Source of the DNA: Allonocardiopsis opalescens
GTDB taxonomy: Bacteria > Actinomycetota > Actinomycetes > Streptosporangiales > Streptosporangiaceae
Length of the DNA: 64,000 bases
Assembly: GCF_003002095.1 (NCBI RefSeq)
Contig: NZ_PVZC01000009.1
Location: forward strand, 186,001 to 250,000
Direction of reading: 5' to 3'
The notes beneath the pieces are model-generated. The model was not told the DNA's origin. It saw nothing but the letters and a program-made list of their open reading frames with translations, and did not search any database. How positions within the stretch are numbered: the first letter of the stretch is position 1; every line of letters begins with the position of its first letter. Below are positions 16,969 through 24,761 of the stretch, one piece after another. Made by a program: the position numbers and the translations under genes.

Positions 16969-17573
16969 CGAGTGGGCTCCTCGGTGGCGCGGTGGGTGGC
17001 GGCGTGCTGGCGGGCGCCCTCGCGGGTCTGGGTGGGTCCGTCGTAGCCCAGCTCGACGGTCAGGCAGCGGGCGCAGCGGAAGCCAGAGCCACTGACCTCG
17101 ATCCAGTCGGGCAGTGGCTCCTCGCCCGGTGGCGTCTCGGTGGTCGGGGGCGCCATGAGCGCCCGGGCATCGGCGCACGGCCATGGCACACGGTCGCCGT
17201 TCTCGTCGTGGCAGGTGGAGCACACCTCGGCGCACCCTGGGCACCACACCGGAGCGCCGTGGTCGGGGATGCACGGGAGCCCCGAGGGGATGGCATGGTG
17301 CAAATCGCGGAGGGCGTCCCTCGCCTCCGGCGGGGTCCACCCGAGCCGCACCAGCAGCTCCTGGGTGGCGTCGGGCAGGTGGACGTCGGCCGTGCCCTCG
17401 ATCTCGGCCAGGTCCAGCGCCAGCACGTCGAGGGTGAGGCGGGGGGCGTCTCCGGGCTCGGCGGTCAGCGCCAGGCCCGAGATGATGTCGCGGGGCACCT
17501 CGGCGCCGTCGATGGTGATCCGGGCGTCGTCGTATCCGGGGGCGAGGCCGGTGATGCGGATCTGGTGGGCCAT
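16965..17573 (-). CDS. Hypothetical protein with zinc-binding clusters
   Basis: A 202-residue protein. N-terminal beta-rich domain (MAHQIRITGLAPGYDDAR, then a LTLDVLALDLAEIEG segment). A Cys-rich centre CIPDHGAPVWCPGCAEVC followed by STCHDENG, and a C-terminal FRCARCL with HAATH, which together look like zinc ribbons or a C2H2-like finger. The N-terminal part resembles small proteins frequent in actinophage early regions. Function unknown. Confidence 0.55.
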   Translation of the reverse strand: MAHQIRITGLAPGYDDARITIDGAEVPRDIISGLALTAEPGDAPRLTLDVLALDLAEIEGTADVHLPDATQELLVRLGWTPPEARDALRDLHHAIPSGLPCIPDHGAPVWCPGCAEVCSTCHDENGDRVPWPCADARALMAPPTTETPPGEEPLPDWIEVSGSGFRCARCLTVELGYDGPTQTREGARQHAATHRATEEPTR

Positions 17574-17576
17574 GGG

Positions 17577-17882
17577 TCAGTGCTCCTCGGGGTCGATGAG
17601 GTCGGCGGCTTCGAGGACGTTCTCGTGCGAGCCGTACTCGGGTGCGTTCAGGTCACCGGCGGCGGCCGCCGCGCGGATGCGGTCGGCCAGGTCGTGGGCG
17701 ATGGCGCGGCGGACGTCCTCGGCGGGCGCACCGAGGACGCGGCGGACGGGCGGCCCGGCGTGGGTCGCCTCGTGCTCGGCGACTGCTTCGGTGATGTCGG
17801 GCCACCGGTCGTCGTGGTCGAGGTCGATGCGGTGGCCGCAGCCGCACCCCCAGTACGGCGTCGGGATGATCAGGCGCATCAT
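17577..17882 (-). CDS. Hypothetical phage protein
   Basis: A 101-residue protein from ATG 17882, overlapping the methyltransferase stop (ATGA). Starts [19 protein letters not shown], with a CGCGH metal-site-like element and an acidic, helical C-terminal half. Translationally coupled to the methyltransferase. Family unknown. Confidence 0.55.
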   Translation of the reverse strand: MMRLIIPTPYWGCGCGHRIDLDHDDRWPDITEAVAEHEATHAGPPVRRVLGAPAEDVRRAIAHDLADRIRAAAAAGDLNAPEYGSHENVLEAADLIDPEEH

Positions 17883-18727
17883 GCGGGGACCTCCTGGTCG
17901 CCGAGGTCGAGCACGCCCTGGGCGAAGCGCGCCACGGCGAGGTCGTGGTACCTCGGGTTGATGTCGATGCCGATGTAGTTGCGGCCCAGGCGGCGGGCCG
18001 CGTCCCCGGTGGTGCCGGAGCCGCTGAAGGGGTCGAGCACGGTGCCGCCCGGCTTGCAGCCGGCGGCGATGGCGCGCAGCGGCAGCGCCAGCGGGTAGGG
18101 GGCGGTGTGCCCGTGGGAGGCCGCCGCGCGGTCGGTGCCGATGGTCCACACGTCGGTGTCGGATCCGGGCGCCGACCGGTCGTAGTGGTAGCGCGGCCCG
18201 GCGGCGAGCAGGTAGATCCGCTCCGTGCTGCGGCCGGGCCGGTCGTGCGCGGTGGGCTCGGGCTGGGCGCCGGGGCGGCGCCAGATGATCTCTGCCCGCA
18301 GCGTCCACCCGTCCGCCTGGAGGGCGATGGCGACCCGGGCGGGGATCATGAGCAGGCTCTTGCGGGGGTAGCCGAGCCCGGAGCGGTCCAGCGGCCGGAC
18401 CGCGTCCCAGCGGCGGGCGCGCTGGGAGCGGTCCGCGCCCACGGGCGCGCCCTTGGCGGAGTAGTAGGAGTCGCCGAGGTTGAGCCACAGGGTGCCGGCC
18501 GGGTCGAGCACGCGGCGGACCTCGGCGAAGACGGCACGCAGCCGCTGCACGTACTCGTCCGGGGTCGCCTCCAGCCCGTACTGGCCCTCGGCGCCGTAGT
18601 CGCGCAGCCCGTAGTAGGGCGGACTGGTGACGCAGCAGTCCGCGGAGGCGTCAGGGAGGGTGCGCAACTGCTCCAGCGCGTCACCGAGCAGGAGGGTCAC
18701 CTGCTCGTCGGCGAAGTAGGTGCTCAC
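17879..18727 (-). CDS. DNA methyltransferase (N4-cytosine / N6-adenine, beta class)
   Basis: A 282-residue methyltransferase. The catalytic motif TSPPYYG (34-40) comes first and the SAM-binding motif [11 protein letters not shown] (231-241) last, the beta-class order, followed by [10 protein letters not shown]. The target-recognition part lies in the middle (about 85-200). TSPPYY is compatible with either exocyclic amino group. No restriction endonuclease is adjacent, so it is more likely an orphan phage enzyme that protects DNA or imitates host methylation. Overlaps both neighbours by 4 nt. Confidence 0.9.
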   Translation of the reverse strand: MSTYFADEQVTLLLGDALEQLRTLPDASADCCVTSPPYYGLRDYGAEGQYGLEATPDEYVQRLRAVFAEVRRVLDPAGTLWLNLGDSYYSAKGAPVGADRSQRARRWDAVRPLDRSGLGYPRKSLLMIPARVAIALQADGWTLRAEIIWRRPGAQPEPTAHDRPGRSTERIYLLAAGPRYHYDRSAPGSDTDVWTIGTDRAAASHGHTAPYPLALPLRAIAAGCKPGGTVLDPFSGSGTTGDAARRLGRNYIGIDINPRYHDLAVARFAQGVLDLGDQEVPA

Positions 18728-19299
18728 CCCTCACCGCCCGGGGCGGGGGTGCGCACCGGGGCGGCGGGTCCGCCGTAGCGGATGTGGATGTCGTCCTGGT
18801 GCAGCCCGGTGTGTCCGGCGTCCAGGGTGCAGCTCCACGGCTTTCCGCCGGCCAGGGGGGTCCAGGTCGCGCCGCAGCGCGCCGGGTCCTCGGCGGCCCG
18901 GTGCGCCTGGGCCAGGGCGCCGCGCAGCCGGTCGAGCTCCCGGTCGCGGCTGGCGATCCGGTGGTGCAGCTCCTCGAGGGCTGTCATCGCGCGCTGCCAG
19001 TGGGTGGCGTCGGTGGGGTCGACGTCGGCGTCGGACTCGCCGAGCAGGGCGGCGAGGGTCAGGCGCATCCGGCCGTAGGCGGCGCCCGCGACGAGGGACA
19101 CGTCCCGGCGGCCGGCGGCGGTGAGGATGGCTTCGGCGAGCCGGGGCGCCGTGGACGCGGTCACGGTGACGACGTACTCCTCGAGGCGGGGATCGTCGCC
19201 GCCGCCGATCCAGACGTAGGCCCGGCCGTCCCTGCTGGCGCTGGCGATGACGCCGAGGGTGTCGCCGTCGGGGTCGGTGTGGATGTAGGGCTTGGTCAC
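18724..19299 (-). CDS. Hypothetical phage protein with coiled coil and Cys/His element
   Basis: A 191-residue protein. N-terminal beta-rich domain, central coiled coil ([19 protein letters not shown]) and a C-terminal [19 protein letters not shown] then [11 protein letters not shown], a Cys/His arrangement I have seen repeatedly in actinophage proteins. Its stop overlaps the methyltransferase start (GTGA). Function unknown. Confidence 0.6.
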   Translation of the reverse strand: MTKPYIHTDPDGDTLGVIASASRDGRAYVWIGGGDDPRLEEYVVTVTASTAPRLAEAILTAAGRRDVSLVAGAAYGRMRLTLAALLGESDADVDPTDATHWQRAMTALEELHHRIASRDRELDRLRGALAQAHRAAEDPARCGATWTPLAGGKPWSCTLDAGHTGLHQDDIHIRYGGPAAPVRTPAPGGEG

Positions 19300-19415
19300 G
19301 GTGTCGGGTCCTCTCCGGGGATGGGGCCGCCGTGGATGGCGGCGCGTGCGGCGGCGGCGCGTGCGTGCACGGTGGCGTCGTCGGCGCGGCGGCGGGGGTC
19401 GGGCTGCGTGGTCAT
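19296..19415 (-). CDS. Very small phage protein
   Basis: A 39-residue ORF, MTTQPDPRRRADDATVHAR with an Ala-rich middle and IPGEDPTP end. ATG 19415 overlaps the upstream stop (ATGA), its TGA overlaps the next GTG. Only the double overlap and GC-rich third positions support it. Confidence 0.45.
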   Translation of the reverse strand: MTTQPDPRRRADDATVHARAAAARAAIHGGPIPGEDPTP

Positions 19416-19678
19416 GAAGCGCGGGCCTTCGCGGCGAGGTGGTCGACGGCCTCCTTCATCCCGGGCTCATGTCCCAGGGCGGCGGCCACCTCCTTGCGGA
19501 TGCGCTTGCCGCGCTTGACCCAGGAGTCCGGCAGGGTCATCCCGGGCTCGCCCTGGGCGGCCTGGCGCTGCCACTCGGCGCGGACGGTCTCGGGCGGCAT
19601 GTCGATGAGCAGGGCAACGGCTTCGTGGGAGAGCACCGGCTCCCCGTCGATCAGCGTGTAGAGCGGCTGGTTCGCCAT
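19412..19678 (-). CDS. Small DNA-binding-like phage protein
   Basis: An 88-residue protein from ATG 19678. LSHEAVALLIDMPPETVRAE followed by a basic KRGKRIRKEVAAAL resembles a small winged helix (excisionase-like). Basic overall. May bind DNA; this is an inference from the helix-turn-helix-like spacing. Overlaps the next gene by 4 nt. Confidence 0.5.
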   Translation of the reverse strand: MANQPLYTLIDGEPVLSHEAVALLIDMPPETVRAEWQRQAAQGEPGMTLPDSWVKRGKRIRKEVAAALGHEPGMKEAVDHLAAKARAS

Positions 19679-19692
19679 GTGTTCGGCTCCGT

Positions 19693-19986
19693 TCAGAAGA
19701 GGGTGGGCGGGCTGGTGCGGGGGCATCGGTGGGCGCGCAGCACGGGGCCGTCGCGGGGTCGGGCGCGGCGGTGTTCGTCGCGGTATTCGAGGTAGGTGCG
19801 GGCCGGCCAGGTGAGGAAGACGGCGTCGTAGGTGGATCGCCCTTCGGCCACCGCCTGCTCCTCGGCCGCGGCGTCCAGCGGCACCGGGTCGACGCGGATG
19901 TCGACGCCGTCGGCGTGGGCGCGCAGCACCCAGGTGTCGCAGCGGACGCACAGCCGCGGCTCGGCGGGGGTGGTGTAGAGGGTCAC
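19693..19986 (-). CDS. Hypothetical protein with zinc-ribbon pair
   Basis: A 97-residue protein. LCVRCDTWVLRAHADG near the N-terminus and HRCPRTS at the C-terminus could form a zinc site. The rest is acidic with WPARTYLEYRDEH. Lies 2 bp after the primase-helicase stop. Family not recognised. Confidence 0.5.
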   Translation of the reverse strand: MTLYTTPAEPRLCVRCDTWVLRAHADGVDIRVDPVPLDAAAEEQAVAEGRSTYDAVFLTWPARTYLEYRDEHRRARPRDGPVLRAHRCPRTSPPTLF

Positions 19987-19988
19987 GG

Positions 19989-22643
19989 TCAGCCTCCGGG
20001 GATGCGGAGTGCGGCGCGAAGGTCGGCGAGGGTTCCCCGGATCTCTCCGGTATCGGGGTCGATGAGGTCGTCTCCCGCCGCGGTGAGGGGGCGGCCGGTG
20101 GCGCTGTCGACGACCGATCCGTCGACGACGGCGACGGGGTTGGAGGGGTCGAGTTCGCCGCCGGGTCCCGGGTCGGGGCGAGTGAGTGCGCCAGTGCGCC
20201 GCCCCCCTTTAGGGGGGCGCACTGGCGCACTCGCCCCCGACTGCGCTGGCGCACTCTCGGCGCACTGGCGCACTGAGTCTGTGACCTGGGGATTCAGTGC
20301 GCCGGAGGGTCGGCGCACTGGCTCGCTAGGAGCGGCGATTAGACCAATTTCGCTCGGCGCACTGGCGCACTGGGCGCCACCTGCGGAAACAGTGTTTAGA
20401 CCAATTTGGTCGGCGCACTCGTCGGCGCACTGAATCGGGTGGCTCGGCGCACTCGCCGGCGGGGTCGGCAGGAGCCCGGCGGCGCCGTCCCGCCACGTCT
20501 CGTCGACGCTGTGGAGGACGGACCGGCGGGGCCCCGGCGCGGTGCGGATCTGCCCCTCGGCGACGGCCCGCTTGAGGGCGGCGCGGACGTCGGCGCGCTT
20601 GAACTCCTCGCCGAGTTCGTCCTCGATACTGCGGCCGGACAGGCCGGGTCGGGTGGCGAGCAGCTCCACGATCGCCTCGCGGGCGCCGCGCAGGGCCGCC
20701 CCGGCGCGGGACCCTCCAGTGAGGGTGAGGCGCCGACTCGCGGGGTCGAAGGCGAGGGCGGACTCGGGCACGTCGACGTCGCGGCCGTAGGCGGAGAAGT
20801 AGCGGGGCGCGGACGGGTCGTCGGCGCCGCCTTCGGTCTTCTCGCGGACCAGGCGCCATTCGACGTCGGGCCAGTCGCGCAGCCGGGACGCGCCGCGGCT
20901 GCGCTCGCCGCTGTGCCCCATGTGGTGGACGACCACGGCCTCGGCGACCCCGGCTTCGCCGAGCAGCTCGTCGAAGGCGACCAGCAGCTGCCCGGCCTCC
21001 TTGTCCTCGCTCAGCCCCAGGGCGTCGAGGAGGGGTGCGAGGCAGTCCAGGATGACGACCTCGGCGCCGGCCGCGCGCAGGGCGGCGGCCCACTGGGTGC
21101 GCACCTGCGGGTCGAGGATGTCGAAGCTGCTGAGCTTTCCGCGCAGGGACAGGACGGCGGCGCGGTCGGGGTTGGCGATGCCCTGGTCGCGGAGCCAGGC
21201 GCGGATCATCCGCTCGTCGAGCTCGTCGTCGATGACGACGACGCGCCGCTCCTCGGCGAGGGGTTCGACGGTGAAGCGGCCGAGGAACGGGTCGCCGTCG
21301 ACGAGGGACCGCACGAGGTTGCCGACCATGGTGGTCTTGCCCGCCTTGAACTGCGCGGCGAGCATCGCGCGTCCACCGAGCGGCCACAGCCCTTCCAGGC
21401 GGTAGCGCTGGGGCGGGTCCTCGATGGCGAGGAACTCGTTCAGCGCGGTTATGCGGGGCGGCTCGGCGGGGCGCTGGCGGGCGCGCAGTCGGCGCTTCGC
21501 CTCCTCGCGCACCTCCAGTTTCAGCGCCTCTTCGGCGATCATCCGCTCGCGGGTGAGGCGCCGCGCCTCTTCGGCGGTGGCGGCCTGGGGGTTGAGGTGG
21601 TGGACGGTGGCGAGTGCGCCGTCGGTGCTCGGCGCACTCGGCGCACTGGGTGCGGGGGGCGCGATGAGGTCGCTGAGGTCGCGCTCAGCGGGGGCGCGCT
21701 CCTCGATGCCTTCGGCGAGTTCGGCCATCTGGGCGGGGGTGGCGGCGCGCGCCTGGGCGATGGCCCAGGCGAGGATGCCGCCGAACTCCGCGCGCGCCCA
21801 CGAGGCCGACAGGACCCGTTCCACACCGTCGCGGCTGCGGGAGGTGGCGTCGACGAACAGCGCGCACAGCGCCTCGGCGGCAGAGCGCGCCGGGTACATC
21901 CCGGCGCGGGCCTCGCGCATGGCGTTGGCGCACGGCAGCAGCATCGAGTCGTGGCGGGACCGCCCGGCGGCCACGTCGGCGGTGAACCGTGCGGTGATGG
22001 CGCGCAGCAGCGCGGGGCGCTCGGCTCGGGTGTGCTCGGCGAGGAACTGGGTGACCTCGGGGTCGGTGGCGGCGTCGGCGGATTCGGAGGCGTCGCGCAG
22101 CCGCTCGGCGAGCGCCGGCGGCAGGGCGGGCAGCGGCCCGGTGCGCACCCAGGCGTACCGGCCGCCGTCGTCAGCCTTGGCGTGGACGCTCGGCGCGACG
22201 ACGATGATGCCGTTCTTGCCGCGCACCTCCCCCCAGCCGCCTTCGAACCCCGCCGCACTGTTGCCGAACATGCGCCCGGGGGGCACCTGGAACAGGTGGT
22301 GGCCCCGGCCCTGGACACCCTCGCGGGTGGACTGGTGGGGCGCGCCGGCGCCGGCGAGCGCCGCGGCGAGGTCCGGCGGCAGAGCGGCCGGGTCGTCGAC
22401 GTCGAAGGCGACCGCGCCGCTGCGGCCGACGTGCAGCGCGAGGGCGTGCGGCTCCAGCAGGAACCAGTCAGCGATCACCTGCGGGTCGCGGCTGCTCTTC
22501 GCCGGCCACCCCTTGCCCAGCACCGACCCGGGGTGCTTGGTGCCGGGGTCGACGGGCAGCACGTACCAGCCGGCGGCGGCGTAGGCGAGCGCCGCGGCGA
22601 TGACTCCGCCCTCGGGGTCGAGGTCGGGGATGGACAGGGTCAC
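19989..22643 (-). CDS. Bifunctional primase-polymerase / RepA-like helicase
   Basis: An 884-residue replication protein. GTG 22643 was chosen because AGGGG lies at normal distance; the frame is open far upstream, but that part is Arg-rich shadow. N-terminal prim-pol domain (about 10-200): GWYVLPVDPGTKHP, AFDVDDP (80-85), GRGHHLF (H115) and GIIVVAPSVH. The middle carries a RecA-like ATPase: AQFKAGKTTMV (430-440), RRVVVIDDELDE, AEVVILDCLAPL (527-538) and VVHHMGHSG. A winged-helix part follows (SGRSIEDELGEEFKRADV). The C-terminal 150 residues are Pro/Ala/Ser-rich and encoded by the repeat cluster, which suggests a nested origin. Confidence 0.88.
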   Translation of the reverse strand: MTLSIPDLDPEGGVIAAALAYAAAGWYVLPVDPGTKHPGSVLGKGWPAKSSRDPQVIADWFLLEPHALALHVGRSGAVAFDVDDPAALPPDLAAALAGAGAPHQSTREGVQGRGHHLFQVPPGRMFGNSAAGFEGGWGEVRGKNGIIVVAPSVHAKADDGGRYAWVRTGPLPALPPALAERLRDASESADAATDPEVTQFLAEHTRAERPALLRAITARFTADVAAGRSRHDSMLLPCANAMREARAGMYPARSAAEALCALFVDATSRSRDGVERVLSASWARAEFGGILAWAIAQARAATPAQMAELAEGIEERAPAERDLSDLIAPPAPSAPSAPSTDGALATVHHLNPQAATAEEARRLTRERMIAEEALKLEVREEAKRRLRARQRPAEPPRITALNEFLAIEDPPQRYRLEGLWPLGGRAMLAAQFKAGKTTMVGNLVRSLVDGDPFLGRFTVEPLAEERRVVVIDDELDERMIRAWLRDQGIANPDRAAVLSLRGKLSSFDILDPQVRTQWAAALRAAGAEVVILDCLAPLLDALGLSEDKEAGQLLVAFDELLGEAGVAEAVVVHHMGHSGERSRGASRLRDWPDVEWRLVREKTEGGADDPSAPRYFSAYGRDVDVPESALAFDPASRRLTLTGGSRAGAALRGAREAIVELLATRPGLSGRSIEDELGEEFKRADVRAALKRAVAEGQIRTAPGPRRSVLHSVDETWRDGAAGLLPTPPASAPSHPIQCADECADQIGLNTVSAGGAQCASAPSEIGLIAAPSEPVRRPSGALNPQVTDSVRQCAESAPAQSGASAPVRPPKGGRRTGALTRPDPGPGGELDPSNPVAVVDGSVVDSATGRPLTAAGDDLIDPDTGEIRGTLADLRAALRIPGG
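20184..20232. repeat. Large hairpin in the primase-helicase gene
   Basis: Arms gagtgcgccagtgcgcc (20184-20200) and its exact complement (20216-20232), extended inwards by C and G runs with one unpaired G, around a TTTA-containing loop. The arms are themselves built from the GCGC motif of the surrounding cluster. Possibly part of a replication origin. Confidence 0.75.
20185..20453. repeat. Iteron-like cluster, candidate replication origin
   Basis: Fourteen copies of GGCGCACT / AGTGCGCC in 270 bp: eleven in one orientation and three inverted. On the coding strand the motif occurs in all three frames (giving SAP, QCA/ECA and PVR/SVR), so it is conserved as DNA and not as protein. Two AT-rich direct repeats (TTAGACCAATTT) lie inside the cluster. 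Comparable to lambda, where ori lies within the O gene. Origin activity is inferred. Confidence 0.6.
20339..20407. repeat. Two AT-rich direct repeats within the origin-like cluster
   Basis: TTAGACCAATTT occurs at 20339-20350 and again at 20396-20407, 57 bp apart. In such a GC-rich sequence these are the most easily melted bases of the region and would suit a duplex-unwinding element. Confidence 0.6.
21613..21647. repeat. Second small cluster of the same 8-mer
   Basis: AGTGCGCC at 21613-21620 and GGCGCACT at 21631-21638 and 21640-21647, inside the linker between primase and ATPase domains (encoding PSAPSAPS and DGALA). About 1.2 kb from the main cluster. Confidence 0.6.
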
Positions 22644-22777
22644 GAACGCCCCTGCCTGGGCGCGAGCGGGTCGGTCACGGTATCTCCCCCGAGATCGGTT
22701 GCGGATCGGTCTGGGCGCCCGCCCCGGGCGTTGCACCCGGGGCGCCGGCGTGGGTACCGGGCGGGCTGGCGGGGCCG

Positions 22778-23389
22778 TCAGAACGGCGGCTTCGCGGCCT
22801 GCTGCTGTGCCTGGGCGGCGAGCAGCTGCTGGATCTGCTCGGGGGTGAGGGCGCTCAGGTCCGGCGCGGCCTGGGCGACCGGCGCGGCGGGCGCCGGTGC
22901 GGGCGCCGCCTGCGGTGCGGGCGCGGCGGGGGGTGCCGCCGGAGTGCCGACCGCGAGCAGGTCGGCGGCCGAGGCGGCGGCGGGCGGGGTGTAGGCGACG
23001 CTGTAGAACTTCGGCGGGTTCATTCCACGCCCCGGCACCTCGCCGTCGCCGGTGTAGGTGACGGACAGGACTCCGCCGACCTCCAGCCCCTTCGCCCCGG
23101 CGGAGCGGATGGCCTGCCTGGTGGCGGCGAGCATCTTGCCCTTGACGTAGACGGCCCGCTGGCCGTCGTCGTGCGGGTCCTCGGGGTCGCGCTCGCTCGT
23201 GGCCAGGACGACCTTCAGCTGCTGCATCGGCTTGCCGTCGTCCCAGGTCTTCAGCGCGCCGGTCTTCAGATCGCGCTGCTGCTGGACTTCCGGCGTCATG
23301 GTGATCGCTCCGGACACGGTGGTGCCGACCGTCGGGAACTTCGCCGACGGGATGCCGCCGCCCATCAGGAAGTCGTCTGCGCTGCTCAT
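22778..23389 (-). CDS. Single-stranded DNA-binding-like protein
   Basis: A 203-residue protein. The N-terminal 130 residues are beta-rich (FPTVGTTVSGAITMTPEV ... QQLKVVLATSE ... RAVYVKGKMLAATRQAI ... GGVLSVTYTGDGE), compatible with an OB fold. A long Pro/Ala linker and a short C-terminal helix (LTPEQIQQLLAAQAQQQ) ending in AKPPF follow. Layout (OB core, flexible linker, conserved tip) resembles SSB. Located between primase-helicase and the RecB-like nuclease, which fits. Family membership is inferred. Confidence 0.5.
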   Translation of the reverse strand: MSSADDFLMGGGIPSAKFPTVGTTVSGAITMTPEVQQQRDLKTGALKTWDDGKPMQQLKVVLATSERDPEDPHDDGQRAVYVKGKMLAATRQAIRSAGAKGLEVGGVLSVTYTGDGEVPGRGMNPPKFYSVAYTPPAAASAADLLAVGTPAAPPAAPAPQAAPAPAPAAPVAQAAPDLSALTPEQIQQLLAAQAQQQAAKPPF

Positions 23390-23404
23390 GGTGTGATGTG
23401 CTCC

Positions 23405-24178
23405 TTATGCGATGAGTGATTCGATGGGTGCGCGGCGGGTGACCGCGCCGGGCTCGCTCGGGCAGCCGAGCGAGAGATCGGATGAGGCGGGCCGGTACCA
23501 GTCGCAGTAGGTGCAGGCGTGCGACGGGGCCTTGGGGAATACGGCCCACATGGCGGGGTTGGCCTCGGGGTCGACGGTGAGCAGCGCCTCGCGCACGGTG
23601 GCGACCCGCTCCAGGGCGTCGAGGGCGAGCTGCCGGTCGTAGGGGGCGGTCCACACGTGCAGGTCCTTCATCGCGCCGCCGCGCGGCCAGAACGCGATCG
23701 CCACGTTCTTCGGGGTGCGGCCCGCGTTCTCCCAGCCGAGCCCGTAGCAGTGGATCTGCACGATGTACTGGCGGGACGGCCCCTTGGACCGGTAGGTCTT
23801 CAAGCTGGAGGGTCCGACGAACTTGTGATCGAGCACCGTGTCCGACGGCACGTGGTAGGCGTCGCACGATCCCGACAGGCCGGAGGCGACGTGCACCCGC
23901 TCCTCCAGCAGCCAGGTCCCGGGCGCCTGCTCGTTGACCCGCTCCAGAGCGGCCTGGGTGGCCGCGTGCGCCGCGGTGCCCACGAAGCTCGGCAGCGGGT
24001 CTCCGGCGGCCGCCGACTTCGGCCAGTCCAGCAGGGTGCGGGCGAGGCGCTGCGTGCACTCCAGCCCCACCTGGCTCGGGCCGATCTCCGCCTGCAGCGA
24101 CCGCGGGTAGTTCGCGGCGGCGTCGCGCACCGCGCCCTGGAGCAGGTCGGTCAGTTCCACTCCGAGGCCGTTCTTCAC
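23405..24178 (-). CDS. Cas4/RecB-like PD-(D/E)XK exonuclease, probably with Fe-S cluster
   Basis: A 257-residue nuclease from GTG 24178 (GTGA overlap). The RecB nuclease motifs are all visible: GTAAH (H71), CDAYH (D106), VLDHKF (D117, K119) and QIHCY (Q141-x3-Y145). C41 in the N-terminus and C222, C225, C239 in the C-terminus match the four-cysteine iron-sulphur site of Cas4 and AddB. With the resolvase-like neighbour it forms a recombination module. The family also occurs in CRISPR adaptation, but no cas genes or arrays are here. Confidence 0.82.
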   Translation of the reverse strand: MKNGLGVELTDLLQGAVRDAAANYPRSLQAEIGPSQVGLECTQRLARTLLDWPKSAAAGDPLPSFVGTAAHAATQAALERVNEQAPGTWLLEERVHVASGLSGSCDAYHVPSDTVLDHKFVGPSSLKTYRSKGPSRQYIVQIHCYGLGWENAGRTPKNVAIAFWPRGGAMKDLHVWTAPYDRQLALDALERVATVREALLTVDPEANPAMWAVFPKAPSHACTYCDWYRPASSDLSLGCPSEPGAVTRRAPIESLIA

Positions 24179-24531
24179 GCCGCACCGTCCCCGGGGAGCG
24201 GGTCGCCGTACCCGGCGGCGCGCAGCACGGGCACCAGCTGGCCGAGGTGCAGGGTCGCCGGCCACAGGTCGACGCTGGCCAGGCCCATGCCGTCGGGCCG
24301 GTGCACGACGATCGGCAGGCCGCCCCCGGTGCCGGCGGCCTGCCGCAGCCACGCCATGAGGCTGAGGTCGCGGCGCGCCTTCACCTCGATGTCCAGCCCC
24401 GGCGTGCCGAGGATGTCCACGCCGCCCCGTCCCGCTCCGGCGTCGGTGGCGTAGCCCCAGCCGTTCTCGGCCAGGTAGGCGGCGACGGCGCGCTGGGTCT
24501 CGGCGCCGCGGCGCTTGCGGTGCGTGGTCAC
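24175..24531 (-). CDS. Holliday-junction resolvase-like nuclease
   Basis: A 118-residue protein. GTG 24531 is chosen because GGAGG lies 5 nt before it; an in-frame ATG at 24543 lies within that ribosome site. KRRGAETQRAVAAYL, then GAGRGGVDILG (D39) and DIEVKARRDLS (E49, K51) give the E, D, E-x-K pattern of Hjc-type resolvases. The C-terminus is LPIVVHRPDGMG with a hydrophobic helix. Probably resolves branched DNA during phage replication. Stop overlaps the RecB-like gene. Confidence 0.7.
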   Translation of the reverse strand: MTTHRKRRGAETQRAVAAYLAENGWGYATDAGAGRGGVDILGTPGLDIEVKARRDLSLMAWLRQAAGTGGGLPIVVHRPDGMGLASVDLWPATLHLGQLVPVLRAAGYGDPLPGDGAA

Positions 24532-24533
24532 AG

Positions 24534-24580
24534 GCACCTCCATATCTGTACGTACCGTAACGAGAGTTGACCGCTCAGAC
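24534..24580 (-). promoter_or_regulatory. AT-rich promoter-like region for the replication genes
   Basis: On the minus strand GTCAAC (24572-24567) is followed after 17 nt by CAGATA just before the ribosome site, and GTACGTAC forms a small palindrome. In this GC-rich context it is an obvious low-GC island, so an internal early promoter is plausible but unproven. Confidence 0.35.
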
Positions 24581-24677
24581 AGTGGGTTTGGGTGCCCGGC
24601 CGCGCCCCCGAGCGCGGTCGGGCAGGGAAGGCCGCGCCACCGGAGTGCGGCGTAGCGGCCGAGGTGGAGGAGGGGCC

Positions 24678-24761
24678 TCACCGGACACCGTCCCGCCCGC
24701 GGTCGGCGAGGTAGGCGGCGACCTCGGCGATGGCCTGGCGGTCGCCGTCCGTCAGCGACAC
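24678..24761 (-). CDS. Very small ORF, or shifted C-terminus of the Cys-rich gene
   Basis: A 27-codon frame, MSLTDGDRQAIAEVAAYLA then DRGRDGVR, with strongly GC-rich third positions. It could be a separate peptide starting at GTG 24761, or the true end of the cysteine-rich gene upstream, whose own frame loses coding character at a GGGGG run just before this point. Confidence 0.4.
   Translation of the reverse strand: MSLTDGDRQAIAEVAAYLADRGRDGVR

Noticed and set aside
17879-18727. Restriction-modification system
   Set aside because: Only the methyltransferase is present; neighbours show no endonuclease motifs, so it is treated as an orphan phage enzyme.
23405-24178. Cas4-like nuclease as part of a CRISPR system
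   Set aside because: No repeat-spacer array or other cas gene is visible; the context is a phage replication module with SSB- and resolvase-like neighbours.
19989-24185. One 1,398-codon frame spanning primase-helicase and upstream genes
   Set aside because: Region beyond 22643 is Arg-rich noise opposite or overlapping the SSB-like and nuclease genes; GTG 22643 with AGGGG is the credible start.
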